Source: Microbacterium luticocti DSM 19459
Lineage (GTDB): Bacteria > Actinomycetota > Actinomycetes > Actinomycetales > Microbacteriaceae
Assembly: GCF_000422405.1 (NCBI RefSeq)
Contig: NZ_KE383824.1
Location: forward strand, 29,342-93,341
Length of the DNA stretch: 64,000 nt
Reading direction: 5' to 3'
The position numbers and the translations under genes are program-made. How positions within the stretch are numbered: position 1 is the first letter of the stretch; each line of letters begins with the position of its first letter. The notes beneath the pieces were generated by a model that was not told the DNA's origin, made no database searches, and saw nothing but the letters and a program-made list of their open reading frames with translations. This document shows, in pieces, positions 49,556-58,980 of this stretch.

Positions 49556-50467
49556 TCACCCGAACGAGCTGCGCACCTCGTCGGTGGTCAGCAGCCGCTC
49601 CAGGGCCGCAAGCCGGGCGTTGGGCCGCTGTCCGCGCGGCAGGCCCAGCACGATCTCGTTCGGCGACACCGGGTCGCTGATGCGCAGATACGCCACCCGC
49701 CCGCCGTCGAAGGTCTCGGTGCTGGCCGGGCGGCCGCTGAACACCGAGTATCCGAGCCCGCGGGCGACCATCGCCCGCACGGTCTCGGGGTTCGCGAACG
49801 ACCACCCCGGGCGGGTGGTGACGCCCGCCTCGGCGATCACCGTCTCGATCGCCCGCCGCGACCCGGCCGAATGCACGAGGATGAGCGGCTCATCGGCGAG
49901 TTCGCGCAACGACGCCGCAGAGCGACCGGCCAGCCGATGATCGGCCGCGACGACGATGTACGGCTCGATCGTGTGCACGGTGCGGCCCTCCAGTCCCGGG
50001 TCGAGCTGGCGTCGATAGAGCAGACAGGCGTCGGCATCACCGCGCAGCACGGCGCCCTGCACATCGACGGCGAGCCCGTCGGTCAGCTCGAGCGAGACCC
50101 GCGGATGCCGGTGCGCGAACGCCGCGGCCAGCACCGGCAGCACGCGCGGTGAGAGCGCCGACGTGCAGGTGATCCGCAGCGGCCCGGCGACCTCATCGTG
50201 CTCGGCGCGGGCCAGTTCGGCCAGCTCGGCGGCGTCGTCGAGGATGCGCCGGGCCACACCCAGCACCCGCGCGCCGCTGCGGGTCAGCGTCATCCCCTTC
50301 GCGGTGCGCCGCACGAACAGCTGCACCGCCAGCGCCTTCTCGAGTTCGCGCAACGCCGTCGACACCGCCGCCTGCGAGGCCCCGCACCGCACCGCCGCCT
50401 CGCTGACCGTGCCGGCGTCGGCGGTGGCGACGAAGTACTCGAGCTGGCGCAACGTGGACGAAAGCAT
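49556..50467 (-). CDS. LysR-family transcriptional regulator
   Basis: A 303-aa LysR regulator with HTH TVSEAAVRCGASQAAVSTALRELEKAL and a two-lobe effector domain beginning LRITCTSALSPRVLPVLAAAFA. It is divergent from the MBL hydrolase gene (96-bp gap), the standard arrangement for a LysR target. The gap is AT-rich around 50475-50515 and could hold the T-N11-A binding sites. The likely regulon is the MBL hydrolase and the MHS transporter. Confidence 0.9.
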   Translation of the reverse strand: MLSSTLRQLEYFVATADAGTVSEAAVRCGASQAAVSTALRELEKALAVQLFVRRTAKGMTLTRSGARVLGVARRILDDAAELAELARAEHDEVAGPLRITCTSALSPRVLPVLAAAFAHRHPRVSLELTDGLAVDVQGAVLRGDADACLLYRRQLDPGLEGRTVHTIEPYIVVAADHRLAGRSAASLRELADEPLILVHSAGSRRAIETVIAEAGVTTRPGWSFANPETVRAMVARGLGYSVFSGRPASTETFDGGRVAYLRISDPVSPNEIVLGLPRGQRPNARLAALERLLTTDEVRSSFG

Positions 50468-50562
50468 AGGTGCAGTTTATGTAGTCCATCGATATTTTCA
50501 GCTTTACAGATATGCATGGGGGCCGGGATCCTGGAGGCACGACGCAGCAAGGAGGCGACATC

Positions 50563-51600
50563 GTGACGACGCCGTACATCATCACCCTGGGCACCGCCGG
50601 CGGTCCGCGGTGGTGGACACCCGCCGACGCCGCCCCCCGGTTCGGCATCTCGACGGCCGTGGTCGTCGGCGACCGCAGCTACCTCGTCGATGCCGGTCTC
50701 GGCGCCGGCCGCCAGTTCACCCGCGCCGGCCTGGACTTCTCGCAGCTCGGCGGGATCTTCCTCACCCACCTGCACTCCGACCACACCACCGACCTGGCCA
50801 ATCTCGCCCTGTTCGGCATGTTCAGGCTGCCCGACGCATCCACTCCCATCCCGATCCTCGGGCCCGGCGACCGCGGCGTGCTGCCGCCGGTCTCACCCCG
50901 CGCGAGCGTCGCCCCACGTCCGGTCGCGCCGCACCTGCCCACCCCTGGCACCGCCGACATGTTCCGCCTGCTCATGGAGGCGTACGCGACCGATCTGAAC
51001 GACCGCGTGCTCGACGCACTGCGACCCTCTCCCCTGGACCTGTTCGACGCTCGCGACATCGCCGTGCCCGCCGACTGCGGCTACCACCCGAACGAGGCGC
51101 CCACGCCCGACATGGCGCCGTTCTGCGTGTTCGAAGACGACCGGGTGCGTGTGGACGCGATCCTCGTCGAGCATCCCCCCATCGCCCCCGCGTTCGCGTT
51201 CCGGTTCACCTGCGACGAGGGCTCGGTCGCCATCTCGGGCGACACCGCGCAGACGGCGAACATGGCCCGGCTCGCCGACGACGTCGACCTGCTGCTGCAT
51301 GAGGCCATCAGCTTCGACTGGGTCGAGCACACCTACGGCGACCCGCAGGACGAGACCGCCCGGGCCTCGTACGACCACCACCACAAGTCGCACACCAGCG
51401 TCGTCGAGGCCGCCGAGGTGGCGCGGGATGCCGGAGCCCGCGCGCTCGCCGTCCACCATCTGGTGCCCGGAAGCCTGGACGCCGCGAGCTGGCACCGGGC
51501 AGCGGCCAAGGCCACCGCGCTGACCGGAACCGACGTGGTCGTGCCCGACGACCTCGACCGCCTCTCGTTCACCCGCTCCGCGGCACGCGTGAGCGCCTGA
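50563..51600 (+). CDS. Metallo-beta-lactamase-fold hydrolase (RNase Z/lactonase-like)
   Basis: A 345-aa MBL-fold enzyme. The zinc motif HLHSDHTTD is near residue 70; further ligands are in FTCDEGSVAISGDTAQTANM and HEAISFD, and a late HH region (YDHHHKSHTSVVEAAEVA). The arrangement is like tRNase Z-type or arylsulfatase/lactonase relatives, not beta-lactamases. The substrate is unknown; the divergent LysR and the downstream MHS permease suggest it acts on an imported small organic acid ester or lactone. GTG 50563 has AAGGAG upstream. Confidence 0.82.
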   Translation: MTTPYIITLGTAGGPRWWTPADAAPRFGISTAVVVGDRSYLVDAGLGAGRQFTRAGLDFSQLGGIFLTHLHSDHTTDLANLALFGMFRLPDASTPIPILGPGDRGVLPPVSPRASVAPRPVAPHLPTPGTADMFRLLMEAYATDLNDRVLDALRPSPLDLFDARDIAVPADCGYHPNEAPTPDMAPFCVFEDDRVRVDAILVEHPPIAPAFAFRFTCDEGSVAISGDTAQTANMARLADDVDLLLHEAISFDWVEHTYGDPQDETARASYDHHHKSHTSVVEAAEVARDAGARALAVHHLVPGSLDAASWHRAAAKATALTGTDVVVPDDLDRLSFTRSAARVSA

Positions 51601-51658
51601 CCGCGCATCGCCCACCCGGGCCGTGCCCCCGACCCGCCCCACATCAGAAAGGTCGATG

Positions 51659-53014
51659 ATGACCCCCAAGACCACAACCGAACCCGTGACCATGACCGAG
51701 AGCCCGACCACCGCCGCCGACGGCACCCAGCTGACGCTGACCACGAAGGACATGCGCCGGGTGCTCACCTCGAGCTTTCTCGGCAACATGATCGAGTTCT
51801 ACGACTTCATCCTCTACGCCACCTGCGCGAGCATCGTGTTCGAGCACGTGTTCTTCGCCGGGCTCGGCCCCGGGTTCGGGCTGTTCGCCTCGTTCGCCAC
51901 GTTCGCGGTCGGCTACCTCGCCCGCCCGCTGGGCGGCATCGTGTTCGGACACTTCGGCGACACCCGCGGCCGCAAGAACGTGTTCATCCTGTCGATCGTG
52001 CTGATGGGCGCGGCATCCACCCTCATCGGCCTGCTGCCGCCCACCGCGGCCATCGGCATCACCGCCCCGGTCGTGCTGGTGCTGCTGCGCATCGTGCAGG
52101 GCGTCGCGGTCGGCGGTGACTGGGGCGGGGCGATGCTCGTCGCCCTCGAGCACGCGCCGCAACGGCGCCGCGGCACCGCGTCGAGCATCGTGAACGCCGG
52201 CGGCCCGGTCGGCGCGGTGATCGCGACCCTGGTGCTCGGCCTGTTCACGCTGCTGCCGCACGACCAGTTCCTGGCCTGGGGATGGCGCATCCCGTTCCTG
52301 CTGTCGGTGGTGCTGTTGGCGATGGGTCTGGTGGTGCGGCTCAAGGTCGCCGAGACGCCCATGTTCGCGAAGCTGCAGGAGCTGAGCGTCAAGAAGCGGG
52401 TGCCGATCGTCGACGTGCTGCGGCACAACTGGCGCCAGGTGATCATCGCCATGATCGCGGTGCTCGCCTTCACCACCAGCCAGGGCCTGATGACGGTGTG
52501 GGGCGTGTCGGAGGCGGTGGGCCACGGCGCCGACCCGACCGGGGTCCTGAACACCAAGGCGTTCGCGGCCGTCGTCACCGTGGTGGTCGCCCTTCTGGCC
52601 GGCAAGGCCAGCGACCGGTTCGGTCGGCGTGCGGTGATCGTGTTCGGCTGCGCCCTGGGGGCCGTGCTGGCCTTCCCCATCATGTGGATGCTCGGCACCG
52701 GCACGGTCCTCGGCTTCGGTGTCGCCATCTTCCTCGGCAACGGCATCGTGCAGGGCATCGTCTACGGCCCGATCGCCGCGTTCGTCACCGAGCAGTTCCC
52801 GACCTCACGCCGGTTCACCGGGGCCTCGGCCTCGTACCAGACCGCCTCGACGGTCGGAGCCGGGTTCTCGCCGATGATCGCCACGGCGCTCACCCTGGCC
52901 GTCGGCGCGACCTGGCCGGTGGCGGTGCTGTGGATCGCCGTGCTCGCCGCCAGTGCCGTCGCCGTGCTGGTCACCCCCGAAGGTCGCGACGTCGACATCC
53001 GCACCGTGGCGTGA
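51659..53014 (+). CDS. MFS transporter, metabolite:H+ symporter (MHS) family
   Basis: A 451-aa permease with 12 helices. The MHS signature SSFLGNMIEFYDFILYATCASIVF opens helix 1, followed by FGHFGDTRGRKNVFILSIVLMG (loop 2-3), RIVQGVAVGGDWGGAMLVALEHAPQRRRG and the second-half motif GKASDRFGRRAVIVFG. Family members carry organic acids or betaine with protons. The start could be ATG 51656 or 51659; the second gives better spacing to AAAGG. A bidirectional terminator follows at 53030. Confidence 0.9.
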   Translation: MTPKTTTEPVTMTESPTTAADGTQLTLTTKDMRRVLTSSFLGNMIEFYDFILYATCASIVFEHVFFAGLGPGFGLFASFATFAVGYLARPLGGIVFGHFGDTRGRKNVFILSIVLMGAASTLIGLLPPTAAIGITAPVVLVLLRIVQGVAVGGDWGGAMLVALEHAPQRRRGTASSIVNAGGPVGAVIATLVLGLFTLLPHDQFLAWGWRIPFLLSVVLLAMGLVVRLKVAETPMFAKLQELSVKKRVPIVDVLRHNWRQVIIAMIAVLAFTTSQGLMTVWGVSEAVGHGADPTGVLNTKAFAAVVTVVVALLAGKASDRFGRRAVIVFGCALGAVLAFPIMWMLGTGTVLGFGVAIFLGNGIVQGIVYGPIAAFVTEQFPTSRRFTGASASYQTASTVGAGFSPMIATALTLAVGATWPVAVLWIAVLAASAVAVLVTPEGRDVDIRTVA

Positions 53015-53029
53015 GCCGTCGTCGAGGTC

Positions 53030-53063
53030 GCACACAGGGCCGGTGAGCACCGGCCCTGTGTGC
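53030..53063. terminator. Bidirectional terminator between the MFS and ABC genes
   Basis: Perfect 15-bp arms (53030-53044 and 53049-53063) with a 4-nt loop GAGC, between convergent stops at 53014 and 53081. Confidence 0.75.
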
Positions 53064-53080
53064 GTGACGCCGCCGCCGGG

Positions 53081-54004
53081 TCAGCCCTTGACCGCGCCGG
53101 CGGCCATGCCCGCCCGCCAGTACCGCTGCAACGCGAAGAACAGCACGATCAGCGGCAGCACGCCCAGCAGCGCACCCAGCATGACGGCGCCCTTCGCGGG
53201 CGCGAAGTACGAGATCATGCCGTACAGGCCCAGGGTCACCGGCTTGAGGTCGGGCGAAGAGACCATGAGCAGCGGCAGCAGGAAGTTGTTCCAGGTGGCG
53301 ACGAAGATGAACAGGAAGATCGTCACCATCGCCGGTGCCAGCAGCCGCAGCACGATGGTGAAGAAGATGCGGGCCTCGTTCGCCCCGTCGATGCGGGCGG
53401 CCTCGAGCAGCTCGGTGGGCACCGACGACTGGGCGTAGACCATGCCCAGGAACACACCGAACGGCGACACCGCCGACGGGATGATCACCGCCCAGATCGT
53501 GTTCACCAGGCCCAGTGCGTGGAACTCGAGGTACAGCGGCACGGTCAGCAGCGCCACCGGCAGCAGCATCCCGCCCATGATCACGCCCACCGCGATGCGT
53601 TTGCCGGGGAACCGGAACTTCGCGATCGCATACCCGGCCATGACGCTCAGCAGGGTGCCGGCGGCACCGGCGACCGTCGAGTACAGCAACGAGTTGCCCA
53701 CCCAGCGCCAGAACAGCCCGTGCGTCCAGCTCATCAGGCTCTCGTAGTTCGCCGCGAGGTTCGGCTGCGCGAACCAGAACCCGAACGTGCCGGCCAGATC
53801 GGCGTTGCTCTTGGTCGAGGCGACGACGAGCCAGTACACCGGCACCAAGAAATACAGGCACGCGATCACGAGCACCACGATCGCGGCGATGCGGGCGCCG
53901 CGGCCGGGCCGCATCGACACCGGCAGCAGGTCGAGCCGGTGCCCGGCGCGGGCTCGGCGCGCCCGCGGCGCGGCGACGGATGCCTGCGGTACAGCGGTCA
54001 TCAT
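53081..54004 (-). CDS. Carbohydrate ABC transporter permease (MalG-like)
   Basis: A 307-aa inner-membrane subunit of a CUT1-type sugar importer. An N-terminal basic segment precedes helix 1 (IAAIVVLVIACLYFLVPVYWLVVAS). The EAA loop that contacts the ATPase is LEAARIDGANEARIFFTIVLR. ATG 54004 overlaps the upstream permease stop by 4 nt. No ATPase gene is present in the cluster, as is common for CUT1 importers that share one MsiK-type ATPase. Confidence 0.92.
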   Translation of the reverse strand: MMTAVPQASVAAPRARRARAGHRLDLLPVSMRPGRGARIAAIVVLVIACLYFLVPVYWLVVASTKSNADLAGTFGFWFAQPNLAANYESLMSWTHGLFWRWVGNSLLYSTVAGAAGTLLSVMAGYAIAKFRFPGKRIAVGVIMGGMLLPVALLTVPLYLEFHALGLVNTIWAVIIPSAVSPFGVFLGMVYAQSSVPTELLEAARIDGANEARIFFTIVLRLLAPAMVTIFLFIFVATWNNFLLPLLMVSSPDLKPVTLGLYGMISYFAPAKGAVMLGALLGVLPLIVLFFALQRYWRAGMAAGAVKG

Positions 54005-54927
54005 GCCGCCTTCCGCCGTGTCAGCAGGGCGTACACGATCGCCAGCAGCCCGGCCACGACCGCCATCAGCAGCGAGAACGCCGAGGCCGGCCCGGTGCCG
54101 GACGGCGAGATCTGGCCCATCAGCGAGTTGTAGGTGAGCATCATCGGCGTGTAGTCCTTGCCCATCCACGGGTTGGCCGTCTCCATGACCACCGGCTCGT
54201 TGAACAGCTGCACGGTGCCGATGATCGACAGCAGCACCGCCAGCAGTGCGGCACCGCGCAGCAGCGGCACCTTGATGCGGGTGGCGACCGTCCAGCCGCT
54301 CGCGCCGTCCAGCCGCGCGGCCTCGTACAGCTCGTGCGGGATCGCCTGCAGCGCCGCCAGGAAGATCAGCATGTTGTAGCCGGTGTACGTCCACGTGGTC
54401 ATGTTCGCCATCGAGGCGAGGATGACCCCGGGCGCCATGAAGTCGGTGCCGGCGGGCAGGAACGGCGTGAACGGCGACACCTCGGGCGTGTACAGGTACA
54501 GCCACATCATCGCGGCGATGATGCCGGGGATCGCGAACGGCAGGAAGAACGCCATCCGGAAGAACGCGGCCCGGCGCACCAGCAGCGAGTCCAGCAGCAG
54601 CGCGAGCGCGAGGGCGGCGAGGATCATCACCGGGATCTGGAACGCCGCATACAGCACGACGCGGCCCATCCCGGTCCAGAACGCGCCGCTGCTGGCCGCG
54701 GTGGCGAAGTTCGCGAACCCGACGAACCTGTCGACGAGCTCGCCGCCGCCGTACAGGCCGGAGCCCGAGGGCACCTGCGCGAAGAACGCGGCGCGCACCG
54801 ACACGATGATCGGCACGAGGAACACGACGGCGAACAGCACCGCGAACGGCGCCAGGAACAGCCATCCGTGCAGCCCTTCGCGACGGATGCCACCTCGTCG
54901 GGCGGGACGGGATGCGACGACGGTCAT
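54001..54927 (-). CDS. Carbohydrate ABC transporter permease (MalF-like)
   Basis: A 308-aa sugar permease with six helices, including FLAPFAVLFAVVFLVPIIVS and FRMAFFLPFAIPGIIAAMMWLYLY. The EAA loop is LYEAARLDGASGWTVATRIKVPLL. It pairs with the downstream MalG-like subunit and the upstream binding protein. The GTG/ATG question is settled by ATG 54927 with a suitable upstream region. Confidence 0.92.
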   Translation of the reverse strand: MTVVASRPARRGGIRREGLHGWLFLAPFAVLFAVVFLVPIIVSVRAAFFAQVPSGSGLYGGGELVDRFVGFANFATAASSGAFWTGMGRVVLYAAFQIPVMILAALALALLLDSLLVRRAAFFRMAFFLPFAIPGIIAAMMWLYLYTPEVSPFTPFLPAGTDFMAPGVILASMANMTTWTYTGYNMLIFLAALQAIPHELYEAARLDGASGWTVATRIKVPLLRGAALLAVLLSIIGTVQLFNEPVVMETANPWMGKDYTPMMLTYNSLMGQISPSGTGPASAFSLLMAVVAGLLAIVYALLTRRKAA

Positions 54928-54984
54928 GGTGTCCTCACACGAGGGCGCGTGCGGCCGGCCCGAGGGCCGGCCGCACGCGCCGGA

Positions 54985-56301
54985 TCAGTCGGCGACCGGA
55001 AGGCCGAGGTCCTGCAGGGTCTTCACGGCCGTGCTCTGCGCGGTGGTGAAGATGTCGGCGACCTTCGCCTTGCCGGACGCCGCGGCGGCGGCCACCTCGT
55101 TCATCTTCGCCTCGGACGCCCACCCGGGCATGTAGGGGAAGTCGGGGTTGAGCGTGTCGTTGGCCTTGGCCAGCACGCCCAGCACGTCCTGCCCGCCGAA
55201 CTGCTTCTTCATCTTCTCGGGCGTGGTGGGCGTGCCCTTGGCGGCCACGACCAGGCCCTGCGAGGTGAGGTCGTCGACCTGGGTGTTGAACCAGTCGTTG
55301 AACTCCATGGCCTGCGCGGGATACGTACAGCCCTTCATGACCGCTACGCCCGACCCGCCGTCCGGGCCGGTCATGTCGGTGTCGCCGAAGCGCGGCAGCG
55401 TGGCCACCCGCCAGGTGCCCTCGCGCGGGGTGTCGTTCAGCGGGTCGAGCAGGAACCCGGCCTCCCACGCGGCGCCGACGTGACCGATGAGCGAGCCGTC
55501 GGTGAGGGCCTTGGTGAAGGCATCCCCCCACCGTTCGCCCACGAAGACCTGCTTGCCGTCGAGCAGCCCCTGCCACAGCGCGGCCACCTTCTGCGACCCG
55601 GCGCCGTCGGCGGTGACCTTCCACTTGTCGTCCTGCGCGCCGAACCAGGTGTCGCCGGCTGCGGCGGCCTGCCCCGACAGCCAGTTCTGCGCCTCGTCGG
55701 GCGTGAACGCGGCGACGAACTTGCCCGCCGCGGCGGCCTTCTTCGCGTCGGCGGCCAGATCGTCCATGGTCGCCGGGACGGTCAGGCCGAGCTTGGTGAA
55801 CGCGGCCTCGTCGTAGAAGTAGACGAGCGGGCCGGTGTCCTGCGGCAGGCCGACGACCTTGTCGCCGACCTTCATCATTCCGAACGCGCCGGCCGAGAAG
55901 TGGTCGGCGTACTTCTGCGCCTCGGCGGTGACATCCTGCACCAGGCCCTTGACGTACATGTCGGGGATGTCGCCGTAGCCGATCTGGGCCAGGCACGGGC
56001 CGGTGCCGGCCTTGATGTCCTGCTCGAGCTTGAGGTCCATGTCGGCCGCCTTGCCGTCGAACTTGGTCGCGGTCACCTGGATGTCGGGGTGCGCGGCGTT
56101 CCAGGTCGCGACGATGTCTTTGACCGGCGTCATCCCCTCACCGTCGGGCAGACGGTGCAGGTAGGTGATCGAGACCGGCCCCGAGCCGGTGGCGCCCTTG
56201 TCGCCGTTCTCGCTCGTGCCGCCACAGGCACTCAGGCCGACGGCCAGGGCGCCGACGCCGACCAGCGCGACCGCGCGACCGGCAAGACTCTTCGATGGCA
56301 T
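54985..56301 (-). CDS. Extracellular solute-binding lipoprotein, family 1
   Basis: A 438-aa sugar-binding lipoprotein. The lipobox is VGLSACGG with the lipidation Cys at residue 26, followed by a Gly/Ser/Asn spacer. Family 1 features are YLHRLPDGEGMTPVKDIVATW, TGPLVYFYDEAAFTKLGL and GGSGVAVMKGCTYPAQAMEF. The ligand is probably an alpha-linked glucose disaccharide, because GH65 and pgmB genes lie directly upstream. ATG 56301 is preferred over 56307 since AAGGGGG then lies 6 nt away. Confidence 0.9.
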   Translation of the reverse strand: MPSKSLAGRAVALVGVGALAVGLSACGGTSENGDKGATGSGPVSITYLHRLPDGEGMTPVKDIVATWNAAHPDIQVTATKFDGKAADMDLKLEQDIKAGTGPCLAQIGYGDIPDMYVKGLVQDVTAEAQKYADHFSAGAFGMMKVGDKVVGLPQDTGPLVYFYDEAAFTKLGLTVPATMDDLAADAKKAAAAGKFVAAFTPDEAQNWLSGQAAAAGDTWFGAQDDKWKVTADGAGSQKVAALWQGLLDGKQVFVGERWGDAFTKALTDGSLIGHVGAAWEAGFLLDPLNDTPREGTWRVATLPRFGDTDMTGPDGGSGVAVMKGCTYPAQAMEFNDWFNTQVDDLTSQGLVVAAKGTPTTPEKMKKQFGGQDVLGVLAKANDTLNPDFPYMPGWASEAKMNEVAAAAASGKAKVADIFTTAQSTAVKTLQDLGLPVAD

Positions 56302-56343
56302 GTACATCCCCCTTGACGTTCAGACCGCGCGCTGTGGTGCGCG

Positions 56344-56372
56344 GTTTCTGAAACTTTACGATCAAAAGATCG
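56344..56372 (-). promoter_or_regulatory. Operator-like inverted repeats of the sugar ABC operon
   Basis: Two sites lie upstream of the binding protein: GTTTC-T-GAAAC (56344-56354, perfect) and CGATC-AAAA-GATCG (56359-56372, perfect arms). The second type of site is typical for LacI-family sugar repressors, but no LacI gene is present in the window. Confidence 0.5.
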
Positions 56373-56426
56373 GGGATGCAATCATCAACGCTCACTCGGA
56401 GCCCAAATCAGGGCCGAAACATCAGA

Positions 56427-58946
56427 TCATTGTCGAGTGTCGATGACCGGCACCTCCCCGGTCATGTCGATGACCGGGATGGTCGTGGTCACGGTGGTGG
56501 GCACGGATGCCGACAGCAGGGTGCCGTCCTCACGCCGCTCGCCGATCAGCTCGTGCAGCGTCGGACGACCGGGGATGCGCGGCCCCTGATCGGACAACGG
56601 AACGGTGACCTCGCCGCCCGGCTCGACGACGTACTCCCGCCCGCGCACACAGAACGGCACGGGTGCGCCGTCGTCGGCGGCCACGGTCAGCGCGTCGCGG
56701 CGCAGCGTGACGTGCAACGGCGTGCCGTGCCAGTGCATGACGTACTGCAGATCGTCCCACCCGGCAGGCAGGCGCGGGTCGAAGCTGAGGCGGCCGCCGT
56801 CGTCGCGCATGCCGCCGAAGCCCGACACCAGGGCGGTCCACACCCCGCCCGCCGAGGCGACGTGCACTCCGTCGGCGGCGTTGTGGTGCAGATCGGCGAG
56901 GTCGACGAACAGCGCCCGCTGGAAGTAGTCCAGGGCGAGGTCCTGGTAGCCGACCTCGGCGGCCAGGATCGCCTGCACCACCGCCGACAGCGTGGAGTCG
57001 CCGGTGGTCAGCGGGTCGTAGTACTCGAAGTCGGCGAGCTTCTCTTCGGGGGTGAAGTGGGTGCCCTGCAAGAACAGGGCCAGCACCACGTCGGCCTGCT
57101 TGAGCACCTGGTACCGGTAGATCACCAGCGGGTGGAAGTGCAGCAGCAGCGGGCGCTGCTCGGGCGGGGTGCGCTCGAGGTCCCACACCTCCTTCTCGAG
57201 GAACACCTCGTCCTGGGGGTGGATGCCCAACTGCGGGCTGTACGGGATGTGCATGCACTCCGCGGCGCGCTCCCACGCCTCGGGCTCGGCCGGGTCGAGG
57301 TCGAGGCGGGCGACCATGCGGCGGTACACCTCACCGTCCAGTCGCGCCATCTCGCGCACCGTGCGGGCCGCGAAGCGCAGGTTGAACCGCGCCATCACGT
57401 TGGTGAACAGGTTGTCGTTGACGACGGTGGTGTACTCGTCGGGCCCGGTCACGCCGTGGATGTGGAAGGACTCCACTCCGTCGTGCGAACGCCAGAACCC
57501 GAGCGTGGCCCACAGCCGTGCCGTCTCGACGGCGATGTCGACGCCGTCGCGGTACAGGAAGTCGGTGTCGCCGGTGGCGCGCACGTACTTCGACAGCGCG
57601 AAGCACACGTCGGCGTTGATGTGGTACTGCGCGGTGCCGGCGGCGTAGTACGCCGAGGCCTCTTCGCCGTTGATCGTGCGCCACGGGTACAGCGCACCGG
57701 CCTCGGTGAGCTGGTGGGCGCGGCGCCGCGCGGCCGGCAGCATCAGCACCCGCATCCGCAGCGCGTTCAGCGCCCACTGCGGGGTGGTGTAGGCCAGGAA
57801 CGGGAGCACGTAGATCTCGGTGTCCCAGAAGTAGTGGCCGCTGTAGCCCGATCCGGTGACGCCCTTCGCGCCCACACCCTCACCGTCGGCGCGGGCGGCG
57901 GCCTGGGCGAGCTGGAACAGACACCACCGCACCGCCTGCTGCAGGTCGTCGCGGCCGCCGATGCGCACGTCCGAACGCTGCCAGAACGCGTCGAGCCACG
58001 CGCGCTGGCGCTCGACGTGGTGGCGCACCGGCACCTCCATGGCGCGGTCGAGGGTGCGGCGGCAGCGGTCGACGAGCTCACGGGCGGGCACGCCGGCGCG
58101 GGCGGTGTGGTAGCTGACCAGCTTGGTCACACGCACCGGAACGCCGGCCTTGGCCTGCACCCGGAACACGTTCTTGGCGATGTCGGGCTCGACCAGGGTG
58201 CGCATCGTGTAGGGGTTGGCGGTGTCGATGAGGTGGTCGGCGACCACCGCGAGGGTCATGCCCGACTGGGCGACCCGGTAACTCAGGGTCGAGCGCTGCT
58301 TGTCCTGCCAATACTCCTGGGGCAGCAGCACCCGCTCGGCGAACCGGTCGGCCCGGCGCGGGTCGAAACCGGCCTTGCGCGGCGCGGTCGGGGTGCCCCC
58401 GTAGACGTCCTCGCCGTCCTGCCGGTTCACGATCTGGCAGCTGACGGTGACCGGGGCGTCGGCATCCAGCACCGTCACCTCGACCACCATGATCGCCAGG
58501 TGCCGCTCTTCGAACGACACCATCCGCTCGAAGTCGACGCGCACGTGCTTGCCGCTCGGGGTGACCCACAGGATGCGGCGGCGCAACACGCCGTCGCGGA
58601 AGTCGAGCACCCGCTCGTACTCGCGGATGTCGGCGAAGTCGAACGTCAGCGGCTCGTCGTCGACGTAGACCCGCATGACCTTGGCGTCGGGTGCGTTGAC
58701 GATGGTCTGCCCGACCTCGGCGAAGCCGAACGCCTGCTCGGCGTGCCGGATGGGGAAGGTCTCGTGGAAGCCGTTGATGAATGTGCCCTGCTCGTGCGCG
58801 TGCCGCCCCTCGGGGTGGTTTCCGCGCATGCCGAGGTAGCCGTTGCCCACGGCGAACAGGGACTCGGTGACCCCGGCGTCGTCGAGGTCGAACCCGGTCT
58901 CGACCAGACGCCACGGGTCGACGGGAAAGCGGTCGCGATCGATCAT
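56427..58946 (-). CDS. Glycoside hydrolase family 65, disaccharide phosphorylase
   Basis: An 839-aa GH65 enzyme (maltose, trehalose, kojibiose or nigerose phosphorylase). The N-terminal beta-sandwich begins RLVETGFDLDDAGVTESLFAVGNGYLGMRGN. The (alpha/alpha)6 barrel has the general acid Glu in HGVTGPDEYTTVVNDN (about residue 500), GSGYSGHYFWDTEIYVLP and VQAILAAEVGYQDLALDYFQRA. It phosphorolyses an alpha-glucoside to beta-glucose-1-phosphate and glucose (or a second sugar); the next gene converts the phosphate. Which disaccharide is used cannot be told from the motifs seen. ATG 58946 has AAGGGG upstream; a TAGACT box at about 58978-58983 may be the promoter. Confidence 0.92.
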   Translation of the reverse strand: MIDRDRFPVDPWRLVETGFDLDDAGVTESLFAVGNGYLGMRGNHPEGRHAHEQGTFINGFHETFPIRHAEQAFGFAEVGQTIVNAPDAKVMRVYVDDEPLTFDFADIREYERVLDFRDGVLRRRILWVTPSGKHVRVDFERMVSFEERHLAIMVVEVTVLDADAPVTVSCQIVNRQDGEDVYGGTPTAPRKAGFDPRRADRFAERVLLPQEYWQDKQRSTLSYRVAQSGMTLAVVADHLIDTANPYTMRTLVEPDIAKNVFRVQAKAGVPVRVTKLVSYHTARAGVPARELVDRCRRTLDRAMEVPVRHHVERQRAWLDAFWQRSDVRIGGRDDLQQAVRWCLFQLAQAAARADGEGVGAKGVTGSGYSGHYFWDTEIYVLPFLAYTTPQWALNALRMRVLMLPAARRRAHQLTEAGALYPWRTINGEEASAYYAAGTAQYHINADVCFALSKYVRATGDTDFLYRDGVDIAVETARLWATLGFWRSHDGVESFHIHGVTGPDEYTTVVNDNLFTNVMARFNLRFAARTVREMARLDGEVYRRMVARLDLDPAEPEAWERAAECMHIPYSPQLGIHPQDEVFLEKEVWDLERTPPEQRPLLLHFHPLVIYRYQVLKQADVVLALFLQGTHFTPEEKLADFEYYDPLTTGDSTLSAVVQAILAAEVGYQDLALDYFQRALFVDLADLHHNAADGVHVASAGGVWTALVSGFGGMRDDGGRLSFDPRLPAGWDDLQYVMHWHGTPLHVTLRRDALTVAADDGAPVPFCVRGREYVVEPGGEVTVPLSDQGPRIPGRPTLHELIGERREDGTLLSASVPTTVTTTIPVIDMTGEVPVIDTRQ

Positions 58947-58980
58947 CCTGCCCCTTCTCGGTGACTGCGCCGGATCGAGT

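Noticed and set aside
56376..58964. 862-codon plus-strand frame opposite the GH65 gene
   Set aside because: Same GC-driven shadow effect; no domain and composition unlike neighbouring proteins.
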